From: Pascua guehoae
Taxonomy: Eukaryota > Basidiomycota > Tremellomycetes > Trichosporonales > Trichosporonaceae
Length of the DNA: 64,000 nucleotides
Assembly: GCA_001600415.1 (NCBI GenBank)
Contig: BCJX01000015.1
Coordinates: 499,382-563,381, forward strand
Reading direction: 5' to 3'
The translations under genes were made by a program, and so were the position numbers. Positions within the stretch are counted from its first letter, which is position 1; each line of letters begins with the position of its first letter. Below the pieces are notes generated by a model. It made no database searches and was not told the DNA's origin. It saw only the letters and a list, made by a program, of their open reading frames with translations. Below are positions 31,215-43,343 of the stretch, piece by piece.

Positions 31215-34200
31215 ATGAGCCAGAAGCCCAAGTTCGCCACCCTCACGCCGGGGCCGGACGAGGTTCTTCCTCTGCTCGTTCGTCTGTGGTTGCAGTCTCG
31301 CCCTCCCCCGCCTCCCCCGTCCAAGCCCAAGGCTACGAGCGATGGCGAGGAGACCAAGGACGGGCAGAAGAATGATGCGGAGAAGAATGACGACGACAAG
31401 ACGTCCAAGGCACCAGCACCGGTCGCCGACGACAAGGCGGCTAAAGTGCCCAAGGCGGTTGAAGCTACGGCACTCGTCAAAGCCGGAGACCCCAACGGCA
31501 AGGCTGACAGTCACCTTGAGTCCAAATTGCCTGGACCTGCCGGTGAGCGGGACACCACCGAGTCCGTGCACAACGAGCAGCCCACGGCCAGCGACCCGAA
31601 CAAGGCGTTTGACACGTCGCGCTACGCAGAAGCCGGTACCCAACGGCCGCTCACCAAAGCCAACCTTTTGATCAGCATGGACATTCTCAGGGTTATCACA
31701 CCCCGGATACGGCGCTACCTCCGACGCGAGCACTTTGTTCGACTGGCCGTCTACTTTATCGGACAGGTCTTGTTGGGTCTTACCCCTTCATTCTCGTGGG
31801 TTACGCTTTCCAAAGTCTTGCATTTTTGCTGGAAAGACTGACAGACGCCTGGCTGACAATCTCAGACTGTGGGCGCGTACGCTCCTTCTGGACCGGATCG
31901 GAGAACGATTGAAAGGAAGGGCAGTGACCAAACGACAAATCCTTGCTGCACTGTTTACGACAATCGTCGTGTTCCCCACCAAGAGCACGTTGAATGTCAT
32001 CCTCGAAAAGAACACTCGGAAGCTACATGTGAGTCGGGTCGCAGTTTGCTCTGTTCCAACCAAGTCGTGTGGACAGACTCGGTCTTTTTGGCCAAGCCGA
32101 CCTTGTGCAGAGGCCGACCATGTGCAGCAGCTCGAGGCTAACTGGCAGGAGGACCTGGAGAATGAGATTGAGGCGGGCTACTTGCAAGCCCAGCTCTCTC
32201 TCACCATCAGGGACATGAACAATGACCTGGAAAAGGACCTGCTCTGCGAGGCTGGCATCTTGGCCGGATTCAACAACATCATATATAACAGGTCCAGTCG
32301 TAGCCTTTCTGTCCAAGCCGCTGGCCGCACCTTGAAACCACACGAGGCGATGGACGCTATCGGCAAAGTGCTCCGCGATGTCATTGACGTGACCTCGCAA
32401 CTGACGCTCGTCGTGTCTCGGTTCCGGCGCGGCGGAAACACGTTTAGCTTCGAAAACGCCCTCATTGCATCTCTTTCCCTCTATCCCTTTGCTTTCGACT
32501 GGCTGCACAAGGTCGTGTATCGGTCCAGGAGGCAACAGGTCTCAATGCAAAAACACGACGAGCATCAACAACTTCTTATGCAGAAGAATGCCATGCGCAA
32601 TTTCACCAAGCCCGAGATGAAGCAAGAACTCGTCCTCTTCGGCCTAAAGGACTGGGTGATGGAGCAGTGGTACACGATCCAGAATACTCCCTCTCCGTTA
32701 CAGATGGACACTGGGGAACGGCAGATTCGGATTGCGTTTGAGACGGCTCGCCAGACGGGTGCCATCCTCGTCGATGTGAGTGTGTACGATCCACAATGCC
32801 ATCCATTGCATACGCTTTTCAGCTCTGTTTCACTCACTATTGTGTTCACCGGCTAACAGCGCAGGCTTTCCTTGCCAACAGGGCCGTCACCAGCGGTGGA
32901 GAGCTGTCTCTCGGTTCGATGCAAGTGTACCAAAGCCTGTTCACCAAGACCATCCCACTCGTCCCCAGACTTATGCAAGAAATCCACCGAATCGGGCAAC
33001 TGCCATTTGTGGTTGCTGCGTACGTTTCCATGATAAATGGCCCACCACGCACTGGCCCTCAGCTCGACTACGAGGCCTACCGCATCCCAGCCGGGATGCG
33101 TATCGAGGTCCGTCACCTCTCCTATGCGTACCCCGATAAACCTCCGGTCCTTCACGACATCAACCTCAAGCTCGAACCGGGCACGACATTGGCCATTGTC
33201 GGCTTCAATGGGAGTGGTAAAACCACCCTGGCAAAGGTTCTCATGGGTCTCCACGGCCATGTTGGCGAGTTGCTTGTCAACGGCCGACCGCTCGACGACT
33301 ACGACGCCGCCACGCTCCACGCCCGAATGAGCGCTATTTTCCAAGACTATCAAAAGTACGAAATGACCCTGCGCAACAACGTCGGCCTGGGCGACACGCG
33401 GTCTCTGGACGACGACGCCGCGATCGAGCGGGCGATTGGTCGCGGAGGAGCAGAGGGTGTCATCAAACAGATTGGTTCGCTGGATACCCGTCTCCGCCCG
33501 CGCGTCTACGAGTATCGACCCCGGTATGTCACGCGCAAGAAGATTGTCCATCCCGCAGCCCTCTCGGGGGGACAGTGGCAGCGCGTTGCACTCGCGCGCG
33601 CATTCATGCGTGCCGATTCAGCCGACCTCGTCGTGTTCGACGAGCCCACCGCTTCGCTCGATGCAGTCGCAGAGTCCGAGCTCTTTGATCGCATTCATGG
33701 GCTGTCCAAGCGCAAGGACGGCACACGGTCCGCGACCACAATCTTCATCTCTCATCGCTTCAACACGGTGCGCCAGGCCGACAAGATTGCCTTTTTGGAC
33801 AAGGGCGTGAGTTGCAGCAGTATTTCGGTTTGTTCGCCGCTGACAGGTGCAGAGGATTGTCGAGTATGGCACCCATCACGAGCTCATGGCGCTCGGCGGC
33901 GAGTACCACCGCATGTTTACCTTGCAGCGCAAGGGGTACGTCGACGACGACGACGACCAGCCGAGCACCTCGGCGGCGCCGGGTCCTGCAGCACCGAACG
34001 GTGCACCTGAGCGTCAAGACGTCAGTAGTTTGGCGAACGGCGCAGTTGGGGGGAGTGCGGCGAACGTTACGGCTGGGCAACAGAAGGACCCAGCTGGGGA
34101 GACGGGCACGGCCGCCAACGACGTGATCGCGAACCCGGCGGATACCAATATCTGTAACGGAATGACGACCAGCGAGAGTGACGGTGTGGGATCGGCTGGA

Positions 34201-34239
34201 GCGAACAAGGGCATCGAACCCACGAGTGCGACCTCTTAA
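31215..34239 (+). CDS. ABC transporter, half-size type with degenerate membrane domain (paralog A)
   Basis: ATP-binding cassette protein; substrate unknown. Five exons (31215-31795, 31866-32028, about 32113-32775, 32865-33806, 33847-34239) give about 913 aa. An acidic/Lys-rich disordered N-terminus (about 150 aa) is followed by a membrane-associated region (YFIGQVLLGLTPSFS, RQILAALFTTIVVFPTKSTL, helix QAQLSLTIRDMNNDL). The nucleotide-binding domain has Walker A GFNGSGKTT, Q-loop AIFQDYQKY, signature ALSGGQWQRVALARAF, Walker B DLVVFDEPTASLD and the switch histidine in IFISHRFNTVRQADKI. An acidic/Ala/Gly-rich tail of about 100 residues follows. It is a close relative of the gene starting at 60864, with introns at the same places. 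The exact acceptor of exon 3 is uncertain (32113 or 32128; both keep frame). Confidence 0.82.
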
Positions 34240-35040
34240 GCCCACGGGCAACTATGCGAGCTCGACGAACGACATGTCGTCGCCGGCCGATAACGGACCA
34301 CTGTCATGACTTTTACGTCAGGGAGGCGGATGAGAGATGGGCGGACAATATACATCTGCAAAGAAAAAAAGAAATATACAGCAGTAGACACTGAACGACG
34401 GTAGACGACGGTAGACGAATGGCATGGCGATAATGGCGCGAGATGTGCGAAATGGGTGCGAGTTGAGCATGCCGTGTGCACGTGGGGTGACAAACCCGCG
34501 ATTAGGATGGACGTGTGTCTGGACGTGCCAAGTTGCAAGAGTGCAGGTGTGTGCGGAAAGTCTTGGGACTACAACATTAAGCCCCGATACGCGCACGGCA
34601 CGGTTACAGGATGTGTACAGGACATGTGGGAAACTGGTGCCATTGCACTTGTCACAGAGTGCCCATGGGCGACTTTGACTAGACCGAGCTCAAAGTGGAA
34701 GTCTGAAGACGCATCTGTATCGGCTCGTATCAGTCCTGTATCGGTGTTCGTGTCAGTATTCCGTGAGTATCAGTATTCCACGAGTATCGGCGTCCAATAC
34801 ACGTCGATTAGTTGGGAGTGGACATTCTTGACCAATGCAACGTGGTACGCTATTACAGTGTGAAGCAGAGACAGACCCAAGGGAGGGCTGTAACGTCCGA
34901 CCGACATCCATAAGAGGGTAAAGCACTATCTCTCACGGGGGCCAACATCCGCGATAGGAGTGGAGTATGCATGTCTATGATAGGAAAAATGTGTCGACGA
35001 GGCTATGGTACAACGGGCCGCTGGCAGCGTGGACGCGCAT
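34240..35040. other. Convergent 3' region, ABC paralog A and mEF-G1
   Basis: 800 bp without a gene. Around 34711-34795 there is a loose array of TATCRG hexamers (about six copies). Confidence 0.5.
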
Positions 35041-38021
35041 CTAGCTACCCGCGAGCTGCTTTTTGCGGAACGCGTCGGTCATTTCGCGCTGGACGTTTGG
35101 CATGACGGGCGCGTGCGTCTTGTACTCCATGGAAAACTCGCCCTTGCCGGCAGTGAGAGAGCGGAGGCTCGACGAGTATCCAAACATGTCATTGAGGGCG
35201 ACCTCGCACGTGAGGGTGAATTCGTCGTCGCGAATCTCGGTATCGATAATGGTGCCCTTGCGCTGGTTGATGTTGCCGATAATGGGGCCCTGGTACTCTA
35301 CGGGTGCGACAATTTCGACCGTCATAATGGGCTCGAGGACGACGGGGGAGGCCCGGTGGAAGGCGTCCTTGAAGGCGCCAATGGCGGCGAGGCGGAAGGC
35401 GAGTTCGGACGAGTCGACAGAGTGCGCAAGACCGTCTTCGAGAATAAAGCGGACGCCATTGATGCTGTGGCCCGTGAGGAGGCCGCGGTCCATGGCCTCG
35501 CGGAAACCCTTTTCGATGGCGGGGATAAACGACGTGGGAATGTTGCCGCCGACGACGCGGCTCTCGAATGCAGTGTCCTTGCCCGTGTCGGGGTCCATTT
35601 GCATCGGCTCAATCACACCCTTGACACGGCCAAACTGGCCCGCACCGCCCGTCTGCTTCTTGTGCGTGTACTCAAACGTGGCCGGCTGCGTAATCGTCTC
35701 GCGGAACGCGACGCGCGGCTTGCCCGTCACACACGCCACATTGTACTCGCGCCTCATGCGCTCGACGTAAATGTCGAGGTGCAGCTCGCCCATGCCCGAA
35801 ATGATCGTCTCCTGCGACTCTGCGTCGACGTGCACCCGGAACGTCGGATCCTCCTTTTGGAAGCGGTTGAGCGCGCGCGAAAAGTTTGGCGTCTCGTTGC
35901 CCTCGGGCCGGATCGAGAGCGAAATCACCGGCTCGGGAACGTACATGCTCGTCATGGAAAAGTTGGTCGTGCCGTCCGTAAACGTGTCGCCCGACGAGCA
36001 CTCTACGCCAAACATGGCACAAATCTCGCCAGCGCCAATGCGCTCCACATCCTCCATCTCGTCGGCGTGCATGCGCACAAGACGCGGCACCTTGACCTTT
36101 TTGCCCGTGCGCGCGTTGAAAATCAGACCACCGCGCTTCAGCTCGCCCTGGTACACGCGCAGGTACGTCAGCTGGCCGTAGCGCCCCTCTTCGAGCTTGA
36201 ACGCCAGGCCGACCAGCGGCGCGTCCTGTGCGGGCACAAGCGGTACAGTCGGCGCCTGCGCGGGCAGCTTGGTGTCAATCGCCTTGGCCAGGCGCTCGTG
36301 CGGACCGGGAAGGTACTGGCACACGCCGTCCAGCATCGGCTGCACACCCGTGTTCTTGATGGCCGAACCCATAAAGACTGGGATAAACTTGAGCCCCACA
36401 GTCGCGCGGCGCAGCGCCTGCTTAATGTCGAGCTCGGAAATCGGCTCCTCGTTCAGGAACTTGTCGCACAGCGTCTCGTCGCCCTCGGCGAGGTACTCGA
36501 TGAGTTCGGCGCGCTTCTCCTCGGCCAGAGCGCGCACGCTCTCGGGGATCTCGTCCTTTTCAACAACGACGTTGCTGCGTGGTTAGTACCGGTTGGGAGT
36601 CACTCGGGGCGTGGGAGTCGCTTTGCGGGCCATGTCTTCTCCACCAACTCGTCTTGCCCAGGTCGCGGGCCATCCTGCACGTTCGTTGTTCTGGCAGTGG
36701 AAAATAGGGTAAAGTATCCCCATTTCGACATGCTCCTACGCGTCCCCGACGAGTCATGCATCGTCGGTGACTCGCCACGACCAGGTGATCTTATCTTCCG
36801 CTTGGACATTTCGTCCTCAACCCACGCGCCACCTCCGCTCACACCCTGCGACCAGAGCCCTTTCAATACTCCCCCCGCACACCTCGAGACTCACCCCTTG
36901 ACACCCTCGTTGTAAATCGCCTTCATGCGGATAATGTCGACGACACCCTCGAGGTCGCTCTCTGCGCCAATGGGGACCTGGACGGCGGCGGCGTTCATCT
37001 TGAGCTTGCCGCGGAGCTGGTCAATGACGCGCCATGGGTTTGCGCCCGCGCGGTCCATCTTGTTGATGAATGCGACGCGGGGCACGTCGTAGCGGCGCAT
37101 CTGGCGGTCGACCGTAATGGTCTGGGACTGGACGCCCGCGACCGAGCAGAGCACAAGCACCGCGCCGTCGAGGACACGGAGGGCGCGCTCGACCTCGATG
37201 GTGAAGTCGACGTGGCCGGGCGTGTCGATAATGTTCATGGCAAACTTGTCCGTCTTTGCGACCTCGCCCTCCTTGAGCTCTGTGGGGGGCTGGGGCGCGA
37301 CCCAGTCGGCAAACGTCGCGGCCGACTGGATGGTGATGCCCTTTTCGCGCTCCAGGTCCATGCTGTCCATCTTGGCGCCGACACCGTCGCGGCCGCGCAC
37401 CTCGTGGATGTCGCGCACGCGGCCAGTGTAGTAGAGCACGCGCTCGGTGAGCGTCGTCTTGCCAGAGTCAATGTGTGCGGAACTGGGGTCATTAGCATCT
37501 GTACGCCGGTCTATGTAACGGGCCGCTGCCTCGAGCCTCGGTCTCGTCGCTTGTGCAGGGGTCCATGCTGCTTCGAGCGTCTGCCACATCGCCGGAGCAG
37601 TTATACCATGCGCCTTGGACTCTGCCCATAGTCTGACGGACAGTCTGACGGACACCACACCGCGTAGCTCCAACATCCACCCTCACCACCTCTCGACCAA
37701 TCATCCCAACCCTATTCCCAACCAACCCACTCACATGCCAATGTTGCGCTGCCTGTTCAACCGCGTCAGGTCCGACTCGACAAGCTCGGGCAGCACGGGC
37801 TCGGGCCACTGCTGCTCCTCAGCCTCGGCCTCGACCTCGGCAGCAGCCGCGCTCTGCCACCGGCGGGGCACGGCGGCGGCGCGCGCGCACGCAGCAGCCG
37901 CCGCGACCGAGGGGCGGGCCGCGGGCGAGACGGAAAAGGCGCGGGCGACGGGGGCGCGCGCGAGCGGGCGCAGCGCGGGCAAACACAAGGCGCGGGAGCG
38001 CGCGAGGAGGCGGACGGTCAT
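35041..38021 (-). CDS. MEF1: Mitochondrial translation elongation factor G1
   Basis: GTPase that translocates the mitochondrial ribosome. Exon 1 (38021-37735) gives an Arg/Ala-rich presequence and ends in NIG. An intron (37483-37734, GTGAGT...CCCCAG) splits the P-loop region, giving [20 protein letters not shown]. Other G motifs: [13 protein letters not shown] (switch), [20 protein letters not shown] (G3) and [10 protein letters not shown] (G4). A second intron (about 36577-36895) joins VKG to [12 protein letters not shown]. Domain II-V blocks include [21 protein letters not shown]-like [26 protein letters not shown] and [19 protein letters not shown]. About 800 aa in total. The MEF1 type (translocation), rather than MEF2, is supported by overall motif conservation. 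Confidence 0.93.
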
Positions 38022-38621
38022 TGTTGTCTGTCCGTTTTTTTAGGTGAATAGAGCGGGAGAGCGGGGACCGGGGGTCGATGTGCTCGATGTTTTTGATGGC
38101 GACCAGGGGAGGGGGGTGATGGGCTTTGAAAAAAGCCCGACCGGAGAACCGCGGACGTGTTTCCGATACGGCCTTTTGCTTCCGCCCTTATGCCATGCGG
38201 AAACCACGTCGACCACGTGGGCGTCCCTGAAATATTTGCCCTGGCCCGGTGGGCAACCATGGGCAGATTACAGACCCGAACAACAAGGCTACAACGCTCT
38301 CCAGATCTCTGGAAACACCATGGTGACGTACACGCACCTCTGGATGAATGGACTCGGGACACCGTCACCATCCCGCTTGTCCCGACCAAGCCCCAAAGCA
38401 GCGGTATACAACACGGGACATGCATGGGTGACTATTATTGGAAGCGCGCAATGGCAATGTTCGGGACGATGATCATCGGAAGCTTGGCGCACTCGCCCAA
38501 GGTGTGTGTGGGGAGGGGAATGTGGGGCGGAGTGTGTGGAAGGAGGAGATCCCAGTTGTGTGGAGAGTTCCAGCTGCCCTGCTTGACAGGACACTGTCTC
38601 CCTTGTCTCGGGGCGATCTGC
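38022..38621. other. Intergenic, mEF-G1 promoter side
   Basis: 600 bp between two minus-strand genes. No gene is evident, although open frames continue from the neighbour. Confidence 0.5.
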
Positions 38622-39426
38622 CTAGGGCTTCTTCTCATCCGGCGAGTGATGGCAGCACGCACACGGACCAGCCGGGGCGCTCTCCTCGTCGTCGTCTGCG
38701 AGCCCCCGCCGGCTGCGGTCGAGGTACTTGATGGCCAGGACGATGGTGGCGAGGTTCATGGCGGCGACGAGGAACATGACGCTCGCGTACACGCTGGGCT
38801 GCTCGAGGACGTCCGAGACGGGCGCCCACACGCGGGCCACAAACGACGACGCCGGCTCGCTCGCGCCCACCCACACCTCGGACGAGACCGACCAGCTCGG
38901 TGCGCTGAGCCACTCGGCGCTGCCCTCGTACCCGCCCGCGACGTCTTGGGGGCGGTAGTGCACATGCGAGTGCGGGTGCGAGTTGGCGTGTGTGCCGTGT
39001 ACGCTAGAGTCGTGCATGTCGCGCATGCCGTGTTCCGCATCGGGGTGGTGCAGGCGGTAGTGGCTGTAGCCGTGCTTGCCCAGCTGTGGCGCTTCTGGCA
39101 TGCCCGACAGGGACCGCCAGCTCGTCACTGCCTTGCCCCAAGGGCGGAAGCGGTCGAGCAATTCCATCCACACCGCTGATAATCCCTGGCGCTCGTCGGC
39201 AGCCGCGGTCGGCAACAGTGTCCCAGGGGCCACGGTCGAGGGGGCCTCTCCAGGCCGGTAGGGGTGGGCAAAGGGTGGTCCGTGCTCCCACAGCGGTGAG
39301 ACGGGGACAGCAGCGACAGTCGACGCCGAAGCGACTGGTCGTCAGTGGTGGTGCATGGGTGACCAGAGGGCTGTTGCCTGGGAAAGACTACGCACCGAGT
39401 ATGCTTGCGACGACAGCAAACTTCAT
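38622..39426 (-). CDS. Uncharacterised secreted/type I membrane protein with His-rich lumenal domain
   Basis: Not recognised. Two exons (39426-39396 and 39334-38622; intron 39335-39395, GTGCGT...CCAG) give 247 aa. The N-terminal signal peptide is MKFAVVASILVASASTVAAV. It is followed by a lumenal/extracellular segment with a striking His-rich stretch (HYRLHHPDAEHGMRDMHDSS, then HGTHANSHPHSHVHYRPQD), a single membrane helix near residues 190-215 (VYASVMFLVAAMNLATIVLA) and a short cytosolic tail ending in CACCHHSPDEKKP. His clusters outside and a Cys/His cluster inside suggest metal binding, but this is inference. A TATA-like TATATATT lies about 240 bp upstream (39665-39672). Confidence 0.72.
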
Positions 39427-39916
39427 GTTGACAGTTGAGAGAGAGTGTGACGTGAGAGAACGAAGAGGTCAAGTGGGGAAGCAGTGTGACAGGCTCCAAG
39501 GAGTGGTGGGACGGTCGGAAGAGGGAACGATACAGGCCGGTGAGTCGACGCGCTGGGATGAATGTGAATGGGTATCGGTGGGTACTGGAGGGTTGGAGAA
39601 TGAGTAGAGGAGATGGGATGGGGGAGAAGATGAGGTGGAGGGTGGTGGAGAGTGGAGGGTGTGGTATATATTTTATTTCTGTTGCCATTCGATTGCGTCT
39701 GTGCAGCGCATGCAGCGCAGCTGTGCTCGAGGGACCTACTGTAACCCCTTGCCTTGCCTTGCCTTGCCTTGCATCTTGCCGAAGGGGGAGAGGCAATCCA
39801 TGCATGCGTGCGTGCGTGCGTGCGCGCGTGCGTCATGTCCCGCAGCGAGTGCGTTGCTGTGTAGATGCAGGAGAGAAGAATAATAAGGGTTTGAAACGAC
39901 AGGGTTTGACAGACAG

Positions 39917-39949
<33 letters not shown>

Positions 39950-41308
39950 TCTCTCTCTTCTCTTCTCTTCTCTTCTTCTTGTCTTGTTATTCGTCCCCCT
40001 TGGCTTCCCTTGGCCGCCGGCCGCCATTCTTCTCGGAACAACGCCACCGGCCACCCGGGGACCGCGGGTGGCGCCACTCACGGGACTTGCTACTTGCTGG
40101 CAGTGACAAATTAACCGTAGCGACCCGTGCCCACACTCCCGAGACCACCCATGCGCATGCACGGGCACAACCGGCGCATGGATACGCAGCATACACGCAG
40201 CAAGTACGGACTGCAGCAGCATGAGGGGGGGGGGACACGACACGACCTCGGACGCAAATTCAAAGCTGTTTTACTAACAGACCAAGGCTGTTGCCCTCGC
40301 TACGAAACACTACTCAACACAACGTTGTCATGTGGGCGTGTCAATGTCACTGCGTTACCAATCCCACTCCAGCATGTTCAATTCAATTAGTGTTGCGTAC
40401 CTCAAGGTACTGTACAGTACAGGAGAGGAGAGGTTGAACACGCGCGTACGCGCGCTTAACAATGGGGCGCAGGGTACGGTTGCTTGCGTTGCTACGTCGG
40501 TGCGTCGCGTACGTCAGCACAGAGCACAAGAGAGTTATGGTTTCGGGCTGCCCATGCTACCGTTGGTTGGTTGCATTGGTTGGTTGCAGGGGACAGGGAG
40601 ACGAGGCAACATTGTGCACGGTGCACCCAAAGCACAGGGATGCAAGCACAGCCATGCCTTCAACAGTAGGGTCATGCTTGTCATGCTGGCTGATGCATGC
40701 GCCATCTCGTGTCCCGTCCCCTTCGCAGAGGCTGCAAGCCTGCTCCGCGGCCCGCAAACCCTTGTGGCGCCACATTCGCATGTGGGCTCGTACATTTGGT
40801 CCACATCAACGACGACTCTTGACTTTATCGGGCCGTCATGGTCATTGTGTGCGCCACCACTACAATGGCACAGTTGCAATGAGAGCAATTAGTGCAGCGG
40901 CATGTATGCATTACTCTCAATGATGGCTGTTGTGGGACTGCCCAGAGTCCCGCCAATTTGCCTCCGACGCCACCATTGTTCCCCATGAGCCATCCCGTCG
41001 TCTTCGGCGAGTCGCGTTTGGTGGCTTGAAATAGCACGCAGGCACAAAGAGTCGATCTCGGGACAAGTAGTATTATTAAATAATGCTTCTGGGCACCCAT
41101 CAGGCTTCTAATAGGAGGGATGCAATAAATATTCAATGCCATGTGGTCTGCATGGTTTCCACGCGACCGGCACCGGAGATTGTTGCCGGTCATGGCTGTG
41201 GCACTTGGCTCGATGCGGGGCCACATACCGTCGCCCATTTCAACGACAACTGGCAATGTTATTCACCATGCACTCGACCAACAACAACAACAACACCACC
41301 TGGCCACC
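39427..41308. other. Gene-poor 1.9 kb with dense microsatellites
   Basis: Promoter side of both flanking genes. No gene recognised. Four different simple repeats lie within about 240 bp (39747-39982). Confidence 0.5.
39747..39982. repeat. Microsatellite mosaic: (CCTTG)5, (TGCG)n, (AATC)n, (TCTTC)n
   Basis: (CCTTG)5 at 39747-39771, TGCG/TG-rich run at 39805-39832, (AATC) about 7.75 units at 39919-39949, then a TCTTC-type pyrimidine run to about 39982. Confidence 0.9.
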
Positions 41309-42968
41309 ATGTCGGTCATGCTCGAGACGTCGCTCGGCGACCTCGTCATCGACCTCGAGGTCGATCGGTGTCCACGGACGTGCGAAAACTTTCTCAAGCT
41401 GTGCAAGATCAAGTACTATGGCCTGAACGCCTTCTTCAACGGTGCGTAGTGTGAACCCCCAACGCTTCCCTGTCGCCCACTAACTCTTAGTGTCCAAGGA
41501 CTTTATCGCACAGACGGGCGACCCGACGGCGACGGGTACTGGCGGCGAATCGCTCGCGTCATATCTGTACCGCAAGGGTCCGGTGGGACCCACGCCGCCG
41601 CGCTACTTTGCGCCCGAGATTACCAACAAGCTCAAGCACACGGCCAAGGGGACGGTGTCGATGGCGGTGGCGCCGACGGACCCGCCCGGGTGCGGGTCGC
41701 AGTTTTTCGTGACGCTCGCGGACAATATCGATTACCTGGACGGCAAGCATGCCGTGTTTGGGCACGTGATTGAGGGCCTCGACACGCTCGACAAGATCAA
41801 CGACGCGTTTCTCGACAAGGACGGGCGACCGCTGCAGGATATCCGTATCCGCCATGTGGAGATTCTCGGTAAGTGCCAGTTGTTGTTGTGGGAACTGTGT
41901 GTGTGTAGTATGAGGCTGTGACATCTGACATGCACAGAGGACCCGTTCCCGGACCCGGCCAACCTGATCGAGGTGCCAGATTCGCCGATCCGCGCGCCCG
42001 ACGGCGGCGGTGACATTGTACGCATCGGCGACGACGAGGATGCGCTCGCGCAGCTGGACGAAGAGGAGGCCGAGGAGCAGCGGCGCAAGACTGCCGCGAG
42101 CTCTGCGGCGCTGACGCTCGAAATGATTGGCGACCTGCCCTTTGCAGCGGTGCGGCCGCCCGAGAACATTTTGTTCGTGTGCAAGCTCAACCCCGTCACG
42201 CAGGACGAGGACCTGGAGCTGATTTTCTCGCGCTTTGGCAAAATCCTCTCGTGCGAGATTGTGCGCGACAAGAAGTCGGGCGACAGTCTCCAGTATGCGT
42301 TTATCGAGTTTGACGAGCAAAAATCCGCAGAGCAGGCCTACTTTAAAATGCAAAACGTCCTCGTCGACGACCGCCGCATCTGGGTCGACTTTTCACAGTC
42401 GGTCGCAAAGATGAACCGCGCCGATATTGCCGGTCTCGGCGCCGGCGGTCGCGGTGGCCGCGGTGGTGGCCGCGGTGGTGGACGCGGAGGTGGCCGTGGC
42501 GGGTTTGCCGGCGGCCGCGGCGGCCCACCCCCTCTGCGCGACGCAGGTTACGGCGCGCGTGCTGCCCCCAGGTACGACGACGTGCGTCCCGCGCGCAGCT
42601 CGAGCCGCAGCCCAAGGCGTCCTGGCAGGGACACGGACGACCGGGATCAGCGCGAACGTGACCGCGAGCGTGAACGGGGCGACGAACGCCGCAGCGACAG
42701 GCGTGACGACCGGAACGGCCGTGATCGCGACCGCGACCGTGACCGGGCTCGTGACTATGACCGTGACCGCCGTGATGACCGCGACCGCCGAGACCGCGAT
42801 AGGAGAGATCGCGATAGGAGGGAGGGGCGAGACCGGCGAGAGGACAGTGACAGACGAGACGACCGCGACCGGCGCGCCCGCGACGACGGACGGGAGCGCG
42901 AGCGTGACCGTGACTACCGTCGGGATCGCGACGGAGGTCGTGACCGAGACGAGCGTCGGCGCTACTAG
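41309..42968 (+). CDS. Peptidyl-prolyl isomerase-like 4 (cyclophilin-RRM protein)
   Basis: Nuclear cyclophilin associated with splicing. Three exons. The N-terminal cyclophilin domain ([46 protein letters not shown] block, [32 protein letters not shown]) is followed by an acidic linker and an RRM with RNP2 ILFVCKLNP and RNP1-like LQYAFIEFD. Next comes an RGG box ([12 protein letters not shown]) and a C-terminal tail of about 130 residues made of Arg-Asp/Arg-Glu dipeptides. The order cyclophilin-RRM-charged tail defines PPIL4; the RGG box and RD tail fit an RNA-binding spliceosomal role. The start CCACCATGTC at 41309 gives a canonical N-terminus. Confidence 0.9.
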
Positions 42969-43343
42969 ATGCATGCATAGCTACTGTACTTTCATTCCAG
43001 TGGGCCACCGGTACATGGAGCCGGCCGTGCACGCAGGATCTCCACGGTATGTTGCCTGGGATCTTTGCCTTACACCCGGGTTGGGTTCTGTGGTTGTGGT
43101 GGAGCAGTGGCGGGGTGGCGGAAGCAGATTGGCCCAAAGTTCTGATGGACGGTCCTGGTGGATCTTTGACCCAGGTGGACATTTCGATGGCATACTACTG
43201 ACGTACTTGGCCACTCTCCTCGTCAGTCTCACCGCCTTCTCACAACTGAGCTGTTTGCACTGGCTCGCAAACCCCCGGCGTTCACACTCTATTACCTTCG
43301 TTTTAACCCCCACCACCACCCGGACCTCCCCCGCCCCCCGAAA
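42969..43343. other. Intergenic, PPIL4 3' end to TIM50
   Basis: 375 bp. No gene; the right end is pyrimidine-rich before the TIM50 start. Confidence 0.5.

Noticed and set aside
35005..36915. A 636-codon plus-strand open frame opposite mEF-G1
   Set aside because: A mirror of strong codon bias in the elongation-factor gene; no domain pattern.
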